64,000 nucleotides of DNA from Jaltomata sinuosa (GCA_003996215.1 QJPP01001827.1:186001-250000); one strand, 5' to 3'; numbered from the stretch's first letter, positions 1 through 13,189 are shown. The notes: generated from the letters alone by a model not told the origin. Made by a program: numbers and translations.

Positions 1-250
1 TGAAATTTTGGCCTGATTAGGATTGCCTTTAATAGGCAAAATCTGCATGACGATTAAACAAAGTATGAATCAGAATTAACTTCATATGACGTAGCTCTAT
101 TGTACGATCTAAATGATGAAAAAAGGTCATAATTCCTAAATGCCAAAGCAGCTCCCCAATTAGAAATGTGAGGCATAACACATCCATAAGTGAGGCTCTA
201 CTAGACACGGCTTCATAGACTCTCTGGGACACTTGAACCTAATGCTGGAT
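1..250 (-). mobile_element. Leader fragment of LTR element H, just inside its 5' LTR
   Basis: Read on the minus strand, the stretch around 180-240 resembles the sequence directly behind the primer site of element F (56519-56580): both carry the words for 'tctactagacacggctt' in the same order. This places 1-250 as the untranslated leader of a minus-strand F-like element called H here. The primer site itself is not convincing near 236-250; the expected match to initiator tRNA has decayed. No coding potential is supported, and short open frames here are chance. The rest of H would lie to the left of the window. Confidence 0.5.
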
Positions 251-808
251 GGAGTGGACAAGTACCTTATGAAAACAAGCTATACATATGATCTATGACA
301 TATTATTTACAGATGAATCACTATACAAATAACAACTGACAAGAACCATATATGCATAAAACTAGCCTCTGACCAAACTAATACAAATGATATCACCACA
401 GTGTCTACGAAGCAATTACTAGAATAAGGAACTATACAACTATCAAGTGATCAGGATAGGGCCCCTCCATACACATACTATGCAAATATCTACAACAAAA
501 GAGTATACAAGATCTAGACAAGCTACAGGGGGAATGAAGCTCACCAACTGCTCTGCCAATGTAGCACGAATGCCTACTAAGGATGTTTGCAATTCTGTAA
601 ATAATATCCTGTATATATAAGAATGCAGCGCCCCCGACCATCGGGGCGTTAGTACGTATAAAACATGTATTGGTATGCAAGACAGATACAATAAAAAGTA
701 ATAGATAGGGTAGCAGAATGAAGGAATCAAAATGTGCTCAACTGAAATATACATGCGACAAGAAAAAATCTATAAAACTGTAGGTCATATGAAACCATTT
801 GTCATTAG
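251..808 (-). mobile_element. Element H 5' LTR, U5-side half
   Basis: The block has inverted similarity to the 3' half of the element F LTR. The words around 600-670 ('gcagcgcccccgacc', then 'ggggcgttagtacg') match the inverse of 56020-56055, and 390-490 matches the inverse of about 56166-56300. It is therefore the downstream part of an F-like LTR on the minus strand. The other half lies past element A, from 13185, so A split this LTR when it inserted. No gene is supported here. Confidence 0.6.
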
Positions 809-813
809 TATAC
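809..813. repeat. Target-site duplication of element A (left copy, TATAC)
   Basis: The five bases TATAC sit directly outside the LTR terminus at 814 and are repeated at 13185-13189, directly outside the opposite LTR terminus. A 5-bp duplication is the normal product of Ty3/gypsy integrase. Confidence 0.9.
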
Positions 814-3800
814 TGTCATGACCCGATTTCTCAGTCATGATGGCACCTACAACCCCCCAGTAGGTGAACAAATCCCCATAGCATGGAACGATTACAAATG
901 GGCTACTATCTAGCAAACAGGCACAAGAAAACATAATATAGGTGGAATAAAGGGATATACGATAAAGAAAAGGGACAACATGAATATATAGGGAAGCTAA
1001 AACCATCCCAAAACCTGGTATCATAGCATAAGAGCCAAAACTGCATCAACAGAGCACAAAATGATCCAAAATAATATATACATATCTGTCTTAGAATAAC
1101 AAAAAGAGTACATGATACACATGATGAACTAAAAGCGAAGCTCCAGTTGCCAAGAGCTCACCCTCAGTCTCGAATGGTCCCGAAATTTAGCTCGCACGAG
1201 TCACAATGGATCAGCGGTGATGGCTCACTTTAGGATCTGCACCAGAAAGATGTAGAGTATAGTATGAACACCAATTACTAAGCAACGTGTACCCAATAAG
1301 TATAATAGGCCGACTAAGCACATATAATATATAAGAGCAGTAATAAGCAGAAGAGAAACAAGCAGTCAAAAAAAATAATGATTAAGTACATGGAAGCTAG
1401 CACAGAAGAATATAAGTAGAAAACAACGTACATGGCTAGCTAATAGAATATATATCGCAGACATAGGTGAAAGAACAAAATAACACACCTGGGATCCTCG
1501 CAATAACAATATATATATGGAGAGTTTTAGAAAATGGGTGGTATACCAGTAACCTCAAGTACAAAGGGAAGGAGGAAAAAAGAATAACGATAACATGCTC
1601 AAAAACAAGATTACAAAACAACCCATGCTAATAATACTACTCTCAAGTCAGGAAAGAATCAACAGGGAGCGCCAAAACACAACTTATCAAGTGAACCAAA
1701 GTATAAAACATGACCTTCAATATCCAATTATCATAAGACATCACCATAAGGACCAATATCTTGATAAAGTAATAATAAGCCTACCTACAGTCCCAACGGG
1801 CACCCATACACCCGAGGAACACAAACAAGTGAAGAAAAACCATCTGGCATCCCATACTATAATAGCGTACATTCAGAAAATAGAAAATAAGGGTGCAATC
1901 TCATGCAAATGGATGATATGATATGATATACTGAAACCAGGTGGAACTAGTGTCGTATGTTACCCCCTCCGGTACCTAAAAGGCCCAATAGAGGAAGGAT
2001 CCATGGAAGGGATTCCCTCGAGTACCTCTACTCTATCGTACACCCCTCCTCTGGTCACCCTCAACTTGTAGCTCTAGGTCCGCAGTGGAAAGGTCCATGG
2101 AGGCCTACTCGTAGACCACATACTAAAACTCAACCTCAATATAGCAGTCCAAAGTGCATCCGGATCCAAACTAGTAACTAACCCTCGAGAATGCATGCCT
2201 AGAGTCTATCCATGTCTAAATAAATGAAATAAGTCTCAAAACCCAATCAAGGGTGCCTGGACATAATCGGGTTTAAAATAGTAGTAAAATCAGTCTGCTG
2301 CTTGGTTCGACTGAGTCTAGTATCATCTCAAATTGGTAGGAATTCAAATCTAGCACCACGGCCTAGACTAGTCTAGTATAAGTATGAAAATAGTGATAAA
2401 ATCATCCTTTTAACATTCTTACCCCAAGAAGATCGATGAAAATCATTTCTAAAACTTTTTGTAACTATTTTCACCAAAAACGGGCCCTTAGGACCCATGC
2501 AAGGCTTAGAAAACCAATAACAGTAGACCCGAAGCCAAAACTGTAGTAAAACATGTAAAAAAATACCTTTATATGCATGATAATGGCATGATTAATCACA
2601 AACAGTATCCCAATGGCTCACAATCAACCTACCGGCCCTACACAGGCTCCAATCTCTCTACAACATAGATAACCAGCTAAGATCACAATATCGATGTCCG
2701 AGACTCACTGACATTCCTAAATAACCCACAATCTATGGTCCATAGTCAATACAAGGTCCCACAGGACCACAAGGGTGATAATATCATCTACAACAAATAC
2801 TACAATCATTGGAGAAAGCAAAATGAGTCAGACATGAAGAAGCGGGAAAGGTATGTGGTACCAAGCTAATTAACTCCACCCAAGGATTCTAACTAGTAAA
2901 ATTATATCCTATATATGTGAAGTCTAGAGGAGTTAAACCGTAACCTACCTGTCATCCTATGACAAGCTGCTGGAACAACGATATCCAAGCCTGGATCTCT
3001 TTGAGAAGCTCCGAACGGAAGTCAAACTAACAAGAACATAAACTCCACATTAAAATGAGACTAATGATACCCATATTGATATAACTATAGCCTGGTCAAA
3101 ATTTGGGTCACCAGCAGGCCCATGGGCCTCATAACCTGAAGGCAAAAATGAATGAGTGCAAAGTTATCACAATGACCCCAAGGGTGCATGGTCAAAGAAT
3201 TAGGATAATTTAGCAAGAATCCGGGGCTAAAACAGCCCACCAAACCAAGGAATTTAAAGGGAGAATTGAAAGAATTAACTTGGAAACTAACAATGAATTT
3301 TACCAAATTGAGGCGCGGAAAATGATCACGAAACAAGTTATAATTCCCCTCCAAGAGTTGATGAGCAAAGGTGGAGAAAAGAATCTTTGGGAACTGTTGG
3401 AAATGGTGGAAATGAGAATGTTTTCAAATGAGGAGAGATAAAGAGGATGGCAAAGATATAGGCGTCCAGGCGACACTATGCCTACGCGGCCATGGCGCTG
3501 CCTATGCGGCCATGCGTACGCAGGCGGTCGAGGAATACGCGTAGGCCAGGCGCTTGCCCAGTGCGCACATGGCAAGGTCACTGCGTACGCGTCCTAGGGG
3601 CCGCCTAGGAAATTGCTGAGAAAATGGGGCGGCTGGCATGCTTCATCGCGGACGCAGCCAAGCCCCGTGTGGTAGATGGCCAGTTGATGCCATGACAACA
3701 ACCAACTTCTAACAATAATGCCCATCTAGAATTTGACTCTGACGGACCCTTGGGAACATATACGGGGTCCCGTGGATACAAACAATCTAAGCTATTCCAC

Positions 3801-4397
3801 TAAAAATGGCATGTCAGACTCAACAGAATCGACAAAAATCCCAACGAAGGTTGATTTAACAAAAAGTGAGCCCCACGCCCAAAAACCAACTTTAGGCCAA
3901 CTTTTCCAAAATGGAACTCCATGGCCTAAAACCAGCCCGGAAGCCTCGGGACCTGAACTAAGGGTTCCCCTAGCCCAAAGTCAACATTTCAGAGCTAACA
4001 TCACTGTCAGAATTTCCATCTGAGGTCGTCTTCTCCGAATGTTGACCAAAGTCAAACTTTCAAACTCAACTAGCTAGAAAACACAAAAACTCACACCAAA
4101 CCAAACTTGAATCTCCCAGACCTTGACCAAGGGCCCATATGGACCAAAATCCTTGCTCCAAAGATAATGAAACTGTCAGAATTCGATTCTGAGTGCATTT
4201 ACCAAGAATGTTTACCAAAGTCAACAATATCCTAAGTTAAATCTTTAAAGCAGGGAAACAACCATAACGACCAAACAAATGGCCAAGGCACTAAACCACT
4301 GCTCCCAGCAATCCAAAAATAACTTGGGGCCACTACAGACAAGCTCTAACAGTACAAGAAAAGCATAAATGCAGGAATAACTGGAAGGGTCATTACA
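814..4397 (-). repeat. Element A 3' LTR
   Basis: This 3584-bp terminal repeat matches 9598-13184 along its whole length. On the minus strand it opens with TGTAATGACC and closes with GGTCATGACA, so the ends form an almost perfect 11-bp inverted repeat rather than just TG...CA. It contains a GC-rich word block (3459-3680) upstream of the presumed promoter, and a donor-like CAG|GTAGGT read on the minus strand near 2941-2952. Short open frames inside it, for example 1595-1921 and 1957-2181, are not genes. Confidence 0.92.
3459..3680. repeat. GC-rich palindromic word block in the A LTR (GCGTACGC type)
   Basis: Within an otherwise AT-rich LTR this ~220-bp patch is CpG-rich. It repeats close variants of GCGTACGC, GCCTACGCGGCC and GCCATGCG, many of them self-complementary. 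The flanks align with LTRs D and E2, but the block between the flanks uses different words there. On the minus strand it sits just before the presumed transcription start. Its function is unknown. Confidence 0.65.
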
Positions 4398-4440
4398 TCA
4401 TCCACTACTAAAAATGACTTTTATCCTCGAAAGTCAAGGA

Positions 4441-7300
4441 CTAGGAAGTACCTGAAGGCTCAAACAGTTGTAGATACTGAGCATGCATATCTCTCTCGGT
4501 CTCCCAAGTATCCTCCTCAACTGGACAATGCCTCCACTGAACTTTCACAATCAGAATCTCCCTAGATCTCAATCGCTTGACATATCTAGCCAAAATAGCA
4601 ATCGGCTCCTCAACAAAAGCCAAAATCTCATCCCACTGAACCAAATCTCACCGCAACACATGAGACTCGTCTGGAACATACCGTATCAACATCGACATAT
4701 GAAATACAAGATGCATGACTAAAAACATCAGAGGCAAAGCTAACATGTATGCAACACTACCAATCCTCTGAAGAATCTTAAATAACCCAATGTACCTAGG
4801 GCTAAGCTTGCCCCGCCAACCAAATCTCATCACGCCCTTCATGGGTGATACACAGAGGAATACTAAATAACCAACACTGAACTCCAAGGCATGAAGTCTA
4901 CGATCAGCGTAGCTCTTCTGCCTACTCTGAGCTGCTCAAAGTCTATCCTGAATCACTCTGACTCTGTCTAGTGAATCATAAAGCAAATCTATACCCTATA
5001 GCCTAGGCTCTAACCCATCAAACCAACCAACCGGCGATCTGTAACACCTACCATACAATGCCTCGAAAGGTGTCATGCGAATGCTCGAGTAAAACCTATA
5101 ATTATAAGCAAACTTGGCCAAAGGCATAAACTAATCCCAAGAACCTCCAAATGTCAAGAACACAGGCTCGAAGCATGCCTCCAGGACTTGAATCGTCCTC
5201 TCAAACTGTCCATCTGTCTGAGGGTGGAATGCAGCACTAAGCTGAACCTTTGTACCCAAATCTCACAGAATAGCTCTCTAGAATGGAGATATGAACTGAA
5301 TGCCGCGGTCTGAGATGATAGAAGCTGGGACTCGGTGCAACTGAACAACCTCATGAAGGTAAATTTGAGCTAACCTCTCTACACTGTAAGTAGTCTAAAC
5401 TGGTAAAAAGTGTGCTGACTTAGTCAGCCAATCCACAATCACCCAAATAGAGTCAAAATCCCTAGAAGTACGTGGTAATCCCACTATAAATTCCATTATA
5501 TCCCTTCCCACTTCCACTACAGAATGGAAAGTCACTGCATCAACCCACCAGGTCTCATGTGCTCAAACTTCACCTACTTATAGCTCAAGCAGTGAGATAC
5601 AAACTCCACTATGTCCCGCTTCATACCACTCCACCAGTAAAGCTACCTCAAATCACTGTACATCTTGGCTTCGCCATGATGGATGGAATATCTGGAACCA
5701 TGTGCCTCATGGAGAATCAACTGAATCAAATCCCCAACTCTCGGAAGACAAAGTCGACTATCAATCCTCAGAACCCTATCTGAATCTAGAGTAGCTCGGA
5801 TGGCCTCACCTCGAATAACCCGATCATGAAGGTCACACAACCGCTGATCCTCAAACTAACAGCTCTGAATATGATTGACCAAGGTAGAATGAACCTCGAT
5901 ACTGGCGAGAACTCTGCTATGATATGAAAAGTCAAGCCTAACCAAATGGTTAGCCAAGGACTGGATGTCCAAGGCCAACGGTTGCTCTGAAACTAAAAGG
6001 GAGGCTATGCTGCCCATACTCACTGTCTTCTGACTCAAGGCATTCGTTAGCACGTTTGCCTTGCCCGAATGAACCAGAATAGTGAAATCATAGTCCTTTA
6101 GTAACTCAATCCATATCCTCTGCCTCGAGTTCAGCTCTCGCTAACTCATAATGTACTAAAGACTGTGATGATCGGTGAATATCTTATAGTGAACCCCATA
6201 TAAGTAGTGCCTCCATATCTTGAGCGCAAAAACTACCACCGCTAACTCCAAGTCATTAGTAGGGTAGTTGCACTCGTGAACCTTCAACTTCCTTAACGCA
6301 TATGCTATCACATGACCCTACTGCATCAATACACAACCAATACCAACCCCTGAAGCATCACAATATACTAAGAAACTCTAACCCTCACTTGGCAAAGTCA
6401 ACATAGGAGATGAAGTCAATAATACCTTAAGCCTCAGGAAGCTATCCTCGCACTGATCCGACTACTAAAATGGGATATCCTTCATAGTCAGCCTAGTCAA
6501 ATGTGCTGCTATGGAAGAAAACCCCTCGATAAACCTCCTATAGTACCCTGCTAACCCAACAAAGCTGCGAACTACAGTAGGAGTGGTAGGTTTAGGCCAA
6601 TCAAGAATTGTTGATATCTTCCTGGGGCATGCTCTAATCCTATCTTTAGACACCACGTGTCATACGAATGCAACTGACTCAAGCCAAAACTCACACTTTG
6701 AGAACTTGGCATAAAGCCGATGATCTCTTAAAGTCTGAAGTACAGTCCTCAAATGCTACTCATGCTCATCTCTACTCTGCGAGTATATCAGGATTTCATT
6801 TATTAAGACTATCACGAATGAATTCAAATATGGGCTAAGCACCCTGTGCATCAAGTCCATGAAAGCTGCGTGTATTTTGTCAACCCAAAAGACATCACCA
6901 CGAACTCATAGTGGCTATAACATGTCCTGAATGCTGTCTTAGGGATGTCCTCCACCCTAATCCTCAACTGGTGGTAGCCTGACCTCAAATCTATCTTTGA
7001 AAACACGGCTGAACCCTAAAGAAGATCAAACAAATCATCTATGCGTGGAATCAGATACCCATTCCTCATAGTCACCCTATTCAGCAGCCGATAATGAATA
7101 CACATCCGCATCGACCCATCCTTCTTCTTCATAAATAAAACAGGAGCACCCAAAGGAGGCACACTTGGACTAATAAAACCCTTAGCTAACATGTCCTGGA
7201 GCTACTTCTTAAGCTCTCTCAACTCAGCTAGAGTCATATGGTAAGGAAAAATGGAAATGGTCCTAGTTCCCGGCTCTAACTCAATAGCAAAATCAATATC
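4441..7300 (-). pseudogene. Element A pol remnant: reverse transcriptase, RNase H, integrase, chromodomain
   Basis: Read leftward, the remnant gives the reverse transcriptase (about 7250-6450), RNase H (about 6440-6050), the integrase zinc and core regions (about 5860-4900) and a C-terminal chromodomain (about 4570-4450). Recognisable words are GLAGYYRRFIEGFSSI after the polymerase, HPQTDGQ and ALYGR in the integrase, PMKGVMRFG before the C-terminus, and VKVQWRHCPVEEDTWETE in the chromodomain. In-frame stops and frame changes occur throughout. The polymerase catalytic motif reads LINEILIYS (codons at 6795-6800), where this lineage normally has two aspartates, so the enzyme would be dead even without the stops. 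The role is inferred from the family. It copies genomic RNA into DNA and inserts it, in cytoplasmic particles and then the nucleus. Confidence 0.85.
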
Positions 7301-7666
7301 TCTCTCAGGTGGGAGGCCAGGCAGGTTAGTAGGGAACACATCTAGGAAATCTCTAACCACAAGAATGGACTAAGGGGAAGAAGGGTCGGCACTAGCATCT
7401 CGAACATATGCTAGATAAGACAAACACCTGGGAGAAATCAACTTTCCAGCTCAAAGACAAGAGATGATACCAGATGGTGCGCGACTAACAAAACCCTACC
7501 AGACAATCGGGGATATGTTTGGCATGGCTACGGTAACGGTCTTGGCATAGTAATCCAAAATTGCACAGTGAGGGGATAACCTGTCCATGCCTAAAATCAC
7601 ATCAAAGTCTAACATATCAAGGATTAACATATCACCCCACGTCTCTAAATCACCAACAAAAATCAT

Positions 7667-9385
7667 TCAAGACCTCACAGTCCAATCAACTACTAAAGAA
7701 TATTCTACTGGGGTCGAAACAAATACAAGCATAAATAGTGGCTCACTAGTCAACCCTAAACAAGGCAAATAGAAGGAAAAGACATACGAACAAATGGATC
7801 CAGGATCAAATAAAGCAAAAGTTGGTTGATGACATATAGAAATCGTACCTGTGGTCATAGCATCTGAGGCCTCTGCCTCCGATCTATCAGAGACCTCATA
7901 AAACAGATGACGACAACTACATGACCGATCGCCATCCCTACCACCTATCCTGCCTTGTGACACAACACCTCTACACTGACCACCACCTCCTTTAGCCAGT
8001 TGCTGAACTGTGTGGATAAGATGAGCAGTTGGCTGAATTGTACCCTGCAGGGGGCAATATCTAGCATAATGATCGACAACACCACAATCATAACAAGGAT
8101 CTGGCGGCCTAAACTTGCAAGATGAACTAGCATAACTTATATGGCCACCGGGGCTTGATTCCCCAGAAGCTATACCTCTCAAAGACTGCCCACTATAGTC
8201 CTGCTGGCTACTCTGACCCTGCTCAAACTGAGAATCAAGAGAAGACTGAAGTGAAGCCTGAACCGGTCAACTAGACTGACACTGATGCTGCTGCGGCTGA
8301 TAATCTCAGCCCCACTGGCCCAAACCTCTACCACTGTAATGGGAACCACTATAGCTATCCTGATGTCAAGGCCTCTTATCTCTGGACCTAGAATCATGAT
8401 GATGCAAATCCTCTATGGAACGGGCATAGTCTATAATAGCCTGGAATGATTGACCACTAGCAATAAATATCTCAACTGGCTCTTTAAACTCTGTCTGCAA
8501 CCCCCAAACAAACTTATGGACTTTGTCAGGCTCGGTAGGCATGATCATAGCCCTAAATAGAGCAAGCTGGTGAAAGCGAGTCTCATACTCTGATAAGGTC
8601 ATAGAACCCTGCATAAGTCTAGTGAACTGCTCCCTATGACGCTCTCTGTCTCTCTGTGGAAAGAAATTGGCCATGAAGGACTCATAAAAATCTAACCAAG
8701 ACAACCAAGGTGAAGAAGATGGTCCGCAAGCAACCTGGGCCCTCCACCATAACCTAGCTAGGACCTCCAACTGATAAGAAGTATACCCAACTCTGTGAGT
8801 CTCCAATAAGCCAAAATATTGTAGCATCTCCTCACAAGTAGTAATGAAGTAATGTGGATCCTGTCTAGAAGTACCAGTGAACCTCCGAGGTGCCAATCAC
8901 AAAAACCTACCCAACGCCTTCTGCTCTGTCTTTGTCATAGCTGGGCGAGGATCAAGAGGCTTTGCAACAGATGGAATCAGAAGAACCTCAACACGGGGAG
9001 CCACAGTAGCAGGCTGCACTCCTGAACTCTTTGCACTATGGGCTACCCCCTGAGCGGATGTATGTGCTACATTAGCAGGCTGATCCCTAATCATACCCTA
9101 TAATTATAGAAGTAAACCCCGAATACTTGAAGACTGAGCTGGGGCTGAAGATGGCACAAAACCTTGTGTTGGCACTGGTGGCACCTGGGCTGTCCCCTGG
9201 TCCACATATTGCTGCTCAGGAACAAACTCGGGCTCAACATCTACCCTAGGAGCTCTAACTAGTGCCGCTTCTCGGTCACATCCTGTAGCTCTACCTCTGT
9301 GACCTCCCCAGCCCCTAGATGGAGTCGGAGGTGTAGGGGTCGAAGGCTCTCCTCTACCTGATGCCGACGATATTGTACAAACCAT
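7667..9385 (-). pseudogene. Element A gag and protease remnant
   Basis: The start codon at 9383-9385 directly follows a splice-acceptor-like pyrimidine tract ending TAG. The N-terminus is Pro/Gly/Arg-rich, as in other Tekay-type Gags. The retrotransposon Gag core lies at 8896-8366 (MAPRRFTGTSRQ start, then WWRAQVACG and MTLSEYETRFHQLA). A CCHC zinc knuckle (C-x2-C-x4-H-x4-C) lies at 8054-8095, binding RNA in the family. The protease follows, with active site ALFDPGS at about 7796-7815. The gag frame is the same at 9385, 9094 and 8896 but is broken by stops near 9104 and 8897. DPG instead of DSG/DTG recurs in elements D and F, so it may be a lineage trait and not damage. Gag packages the RNA; protease cleaves the polyprotein. 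Confidence 0.85.
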
Positions 9386-9581
9386 CTATGGAAGAGTGAA
9401 CTAGAATAAGTGAGATTCAAGAAACTTTAAAGGATACTACGCACGAGAGAGAAGCAAGAAAAGTTCCATGTTTCCTAAGATGCCCCTATAGCCTTCCAAA
9501 GATTGAGTACAAATATCTCCGCCCCGATCCGTATGACTATACTAGATATTGTCTCCTATAACAATGACACGATGAACCTAA

Positions 9582-9594
9582 GGCTCTGATACCA
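9582..9594 (-). promoter_or_regulatory. Element A primer-binding site (initiator Met tRNA)
   Basis: The minus strand reads TGGTATCAGAGCC, complementary to the 3' end of plant initiator methionine tRNA. It lies three bases from the LTR end. The site primes minus-strand DNA synthesis in this family. Confidence 0.92.
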
Positions 9595-9597
9595 AGC

Positions 9598-12500
9598 TAT
9601 CACGACCTATTTTCTCAATCATGATGGAACCTACAACTCCCCAATAGTGGAACCAATCTCTGTAGCCTGGAATGCTCTATAATGGGCTACTATCTAGCAA
9701 ACAGGCACAAGAAAACATAATATAGGTGGAAGCAAGGGATATACGATAAAGAAAAGGGACAACAGGAATATATAGAGAAGCTAAAACCATCCCAAAACCT
9801 GGTATATAGCATAAGAGCCGAAACTGCATCAACAGAGCACAAAAGGATCCAAAATAATATATACATATCTGTCTCCAAATAACAAAAAGAGTACATGATA
9901 CACAAGATGAACTAAAAGCTAAGCTACGGTGGCCAAGATCTCACCCTCAGTCTCGAATGGTCCCAAAAGTCAGCTCGCACGGGTCTCCATTTGATCAGCA
10001 GCGATGGCTCACACTAGGATCTGCACTAGGAAGATGCAGAGTATAGTATGAGCACCAATTGCTAAGCAATGGGTACCCAGTAGGTATAATAGGCCCACTA
10101 GGCATATACAAGACATAAGAGCAGTAATAAGTAGAAGAGAAACAAGCAGTCAGAGAAAACAATGATAAAGTACACAAAAGCTAGCACAGAAAGATACAAG
10201 TCGAAAACAACGTACATGGCTAGCTAATAGAATATATATCACAGACTTAGGCAAAAGAATGAAATAACACACCTGGGATCCTCACAATAATAATATATAG
10301 AGAGAGTTTTAGAAACTGGGTGGTATACCGGTAACCTCAAGTACAAAGGAAAGGATGAAAGAAGAATAGCAATAATATGCTTGAAAACAAGATTACAAAA
10401 TAACCCATGCTAATAATACTACTCTCAAGTCAGGAAAGAATCAACCGAGAGCCCCAAAACACAACTTATCAAGTGAACCGAAGTAAAAAAGACGACCTTC
10501 AATATCCAATTATCATAAGACATCACCATAAGGACCAATATATCGATAAAGTAACAACAACCCTACCTACAATCCCAATGGGCACCCATAAACCCAAGAA
10601 ACACAAACCCTTCAACATCCTATACTACATGAGCATACACTCAAAAAATAGCAAACAAGGGTTGAATCTCATGCAAATGGATGATATGATATACTGAAAC
10701 TAGGTGGAACTAGTGCCATATGTTACCCTTTCCGGTACCTAAAGGGCCCAATAGAGGCAGAATCCATGGAAGGGATTCCCCCGAGTACCTTTACTCTATC
10801 GTACACTCCTCCTCCAGTCACCCTTGGCCCGTAGCTCTTGATCCAGAATGACAGGGTCCATGAAGTTCTACTCATAGACCACATACTAAAACTCAACCTC
10901 AATATAACAGTTCGGAGTGCAACCAAATCTAAACTAGTAACTAACCGTCGAGAATGCATGCTTGGAGTCTATCCAGATCTAAATGAGTGAAATATGTCTC
11001 AAAAACCCCATCATGGGTGCCTGGACATAACTGGGTCTAAAACAGTAGTAAAATCAGTCCGTTGCTTGCTCCGACCGAGTCTAGTATCATCTCAAATTGA
11101 TAGAAAATCAAATATAGAACCAAGGCCCAGCTGAGCCTAGTATAAGTATGAAAATAGTGATAAAATCATCCTTTTAACTTTCTTACCCCAAGAAGATCCA
11201 TGAAAATTATTTCCAAACCTTTTTGTTACCATTTTCACCGAAAATGGGCCCTCAGGGCCATGCAAGGCTTAAAAAAGCAATAATATTAGGCCTGAATCCA
11301 AGACCACAGTAAAACATATGAAAAATCATATGCATGATAATGGCATGCTCAATCACAAACAGTAGCCCAAAATCTCACAATCAACCTACTGGCCCTTCAC
11401 AGGCTCCAATTGCTCTACAAAATAGATAACCAGCCTAAGATCACAATATAAATATTTGGGACTCACAGACATTCCAAATAACCCACCATCTATGGTACAG
11501 AGTCAATACAAGGTCACACAGTACCACAAGGGTGATAATATCATCTACAACAAACACTATAATTATCGGAGAAAGCAAACTTAGTCGGACATGAAAAAGC
11601 GGGCAAGGTCTGTGGTACCAAGCTAATAAACACCACCCAAGGATGATAATTAGTACAATTATATCCTATATATTTGAAGTCTAGAGGAGTTAACTCGTAA
11701 CCTACCTGTCGTCTGATGATAAGCTACTGGAATGACGATGTCCGAGCCTGAATCGCTCCGAGAAGCTCAGAATAGTAGCTGAACTATCAAGAACATAAAC
11801 TCCATGTTAAAATAAGACTAATGATATCCATATTGCTATAACTATAGACAACTTGAAATTCAGGTCACCGATGGGCCTGTGGGCCCTGCAACCTGAAGCA
11901 AAAAACAAACGAGTGCAAAGTGATCACAATGACCCTAAGGATGCATGCTCAAAGAATTAGGATAATTGAGCAAGAATCCGGGGCTAAAAAAGCCCACCCA
12001 AACCAAGGAATTTAAAGGGAGAATTGAGAGAATTAACTTGGAAATTAACAATGAAATTTACCGAATTGAGGCCGGGAAAATGATCACGAAGCAAGTTATA
12101 GTTCCCCTCCAAGAGTTGATGAGCAAAGGTGAAGAAAAGAAGCTTTTGGAGCTGTTGTAAATGGTGGAAACAAGTATGTTTTAAAATGAGAAGAGATGAA
12201 GAGGATGGGCAAGATAAAAGCTGTCAGGCGACACTATGCCTATGTACCATGTCTCTGCCTACATGGCCATGCGTACTCGGGTGGACCTGGCGTATGCGTA
12301 GGCCAAGCTTTGGCAAGGCCAGGTACTTTCCTAGAGCCACGCGACCAAGACACTGCATATGCAACAGTGCGCACGTGGCCCAAGCACCTCCTAGGCGATG
12401 GCCGAGAAAATGGGGTGGCTGGCATGCTTCATCACAGACACAACCAAGCCCCGCGTGGGCGATGGCCAGATGATGCCATGACTAAAACCAACTACCAACA

Positions 12501-13184
12501 ACAATGCCCATCTAGAATTTAACTCTGATGGACCCTCGGGAAAACATCTGGGGTCCCGTTGACACAAATGAGCTAAGCTATTTGACTAAAAATGGCATTC
12601 TGGACTCAATAGAATTGACGAAAATCTCAACAGAGGTCGATTTAATGAAAAGTGGGCCACACACCCAAAATTCAACTTTAGGCCAACTTTTCCAAAATGG
12701 AACCCCATGGCCAAAAACCAGTCCAGAAGCCTCGGGACCCAAACCAAGGGTCCCCCTAGCCCAAAGTCGACATTCCAGAGCTAATAGCGCTGTCAAAATT
12801 TCCATCTGAGGCTGTCTTCTTTGATTGTTGACCAAACTCAAACTTTCAAGTTCAACTGGCTAGAAAACACAAAAACTCACACCAAACCAAACCAAAAGAT
12901 CCTACACCCCAACCAAGGGCCTATCTAGAACAAAATCCATGCTCTGGAGCTAACAAAAACTTTTAGAATTCGATTCCGAGCATGTTTACCAAGAATGTTG
13001 ACCGAAGTCAATGATATCCTAAATTATGGCTCTAAATTAGGGAAATGGCCATAATGATCAATCAAATGGCCAGGGCACCTAACCACTGGTCCCAACAAGT
13101 TATAAATGACTTGGGGCCACTACAGGCAAGCTTAAATAGTACAAGAAAAATATAAAAGCGTGAACGACCGAAAGGGTCATTACA
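9598..13184 (-). repeat. Element A 5' LTR
   Basis: This 3587-bp terminal repeat pairs with 814-4397. On the minus strand it opens with TGTAATGACC. Its inner end reads GTGATA, a point change from the CA terminus in the other LTR. It contains the promoter side of the element, a GC-rich word block at 12216-12475, and a donor-like CAG|GTAGGT on the minus strand near 11701-11711. The open frames at 12129-12522 fall inside the GC-rich block and are not genes. Confidence 0.92.
12216..12475. repeat. GC-rich word block in the A 5' LTR
   Basis: This is the counterpart of 3459-3680 and is more decayed: many GCGTACGC words have become GCGTACTC, GTATGCG or GCATATGC. That is the pattern expected from C-to-T loss at methylated CpG. 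The two copies share the same flanks but differ more inside the block than outside it. Confidence 0.55.
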
Positions 13185-13189
13185 TATAC
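13185..13189. repeat. Target-site duplication of element A (right copy, TATAC)
   Basis: This copy is identical to 809-813 and directly adjoins the LTR end at 13184. Confidence 0.9.

Larger units (their letters stand above)
814..13184 (-). mobile_element. Element A: complete but inactive Tekay/Del-type Ty3/gypsy retrotransposon
   Basis: This is a 12.4-kb minus-strand element bounded by two long LTRs (814-4397 and 9598-13184). It has a 5-bp target duplication, a primer site for initiator Met tRNA next to the right (5') LTR, and gag-pol remnants read leftward. Domain order is Gag, zinc knuckle, protease, reverse transcriptase, RNase H, integrase, chromodomain, which is the Ty3/gypsy chromovirus order. 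LTRs above 3 kb and this chromodomain type point to the Tekay/Del clade. The LTRs differ at roughly one base in ten over the first ~290 aligned bases by eye, so the insertion is fairly old. Many stops and a changed reverse transcriptase active site make it non-autonomous. Confidence 0.9.

Noticed and set aside
1595..2181. Plus-strand open frames of 108 and 74 codons
   Set aside because: They lie antisense within the A 3' LTR, and the matching part of the 5' LTR (10407-10697) has a differently broken frame. There is no family resemblance.
12129..12522. Overlapping open frames in three frames, Arg/Ala/Pro-rich
   Set aside because: They result from the GC-rich word block, which lacks stop codons by composition. 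They are not conserved in the other LTR copy.
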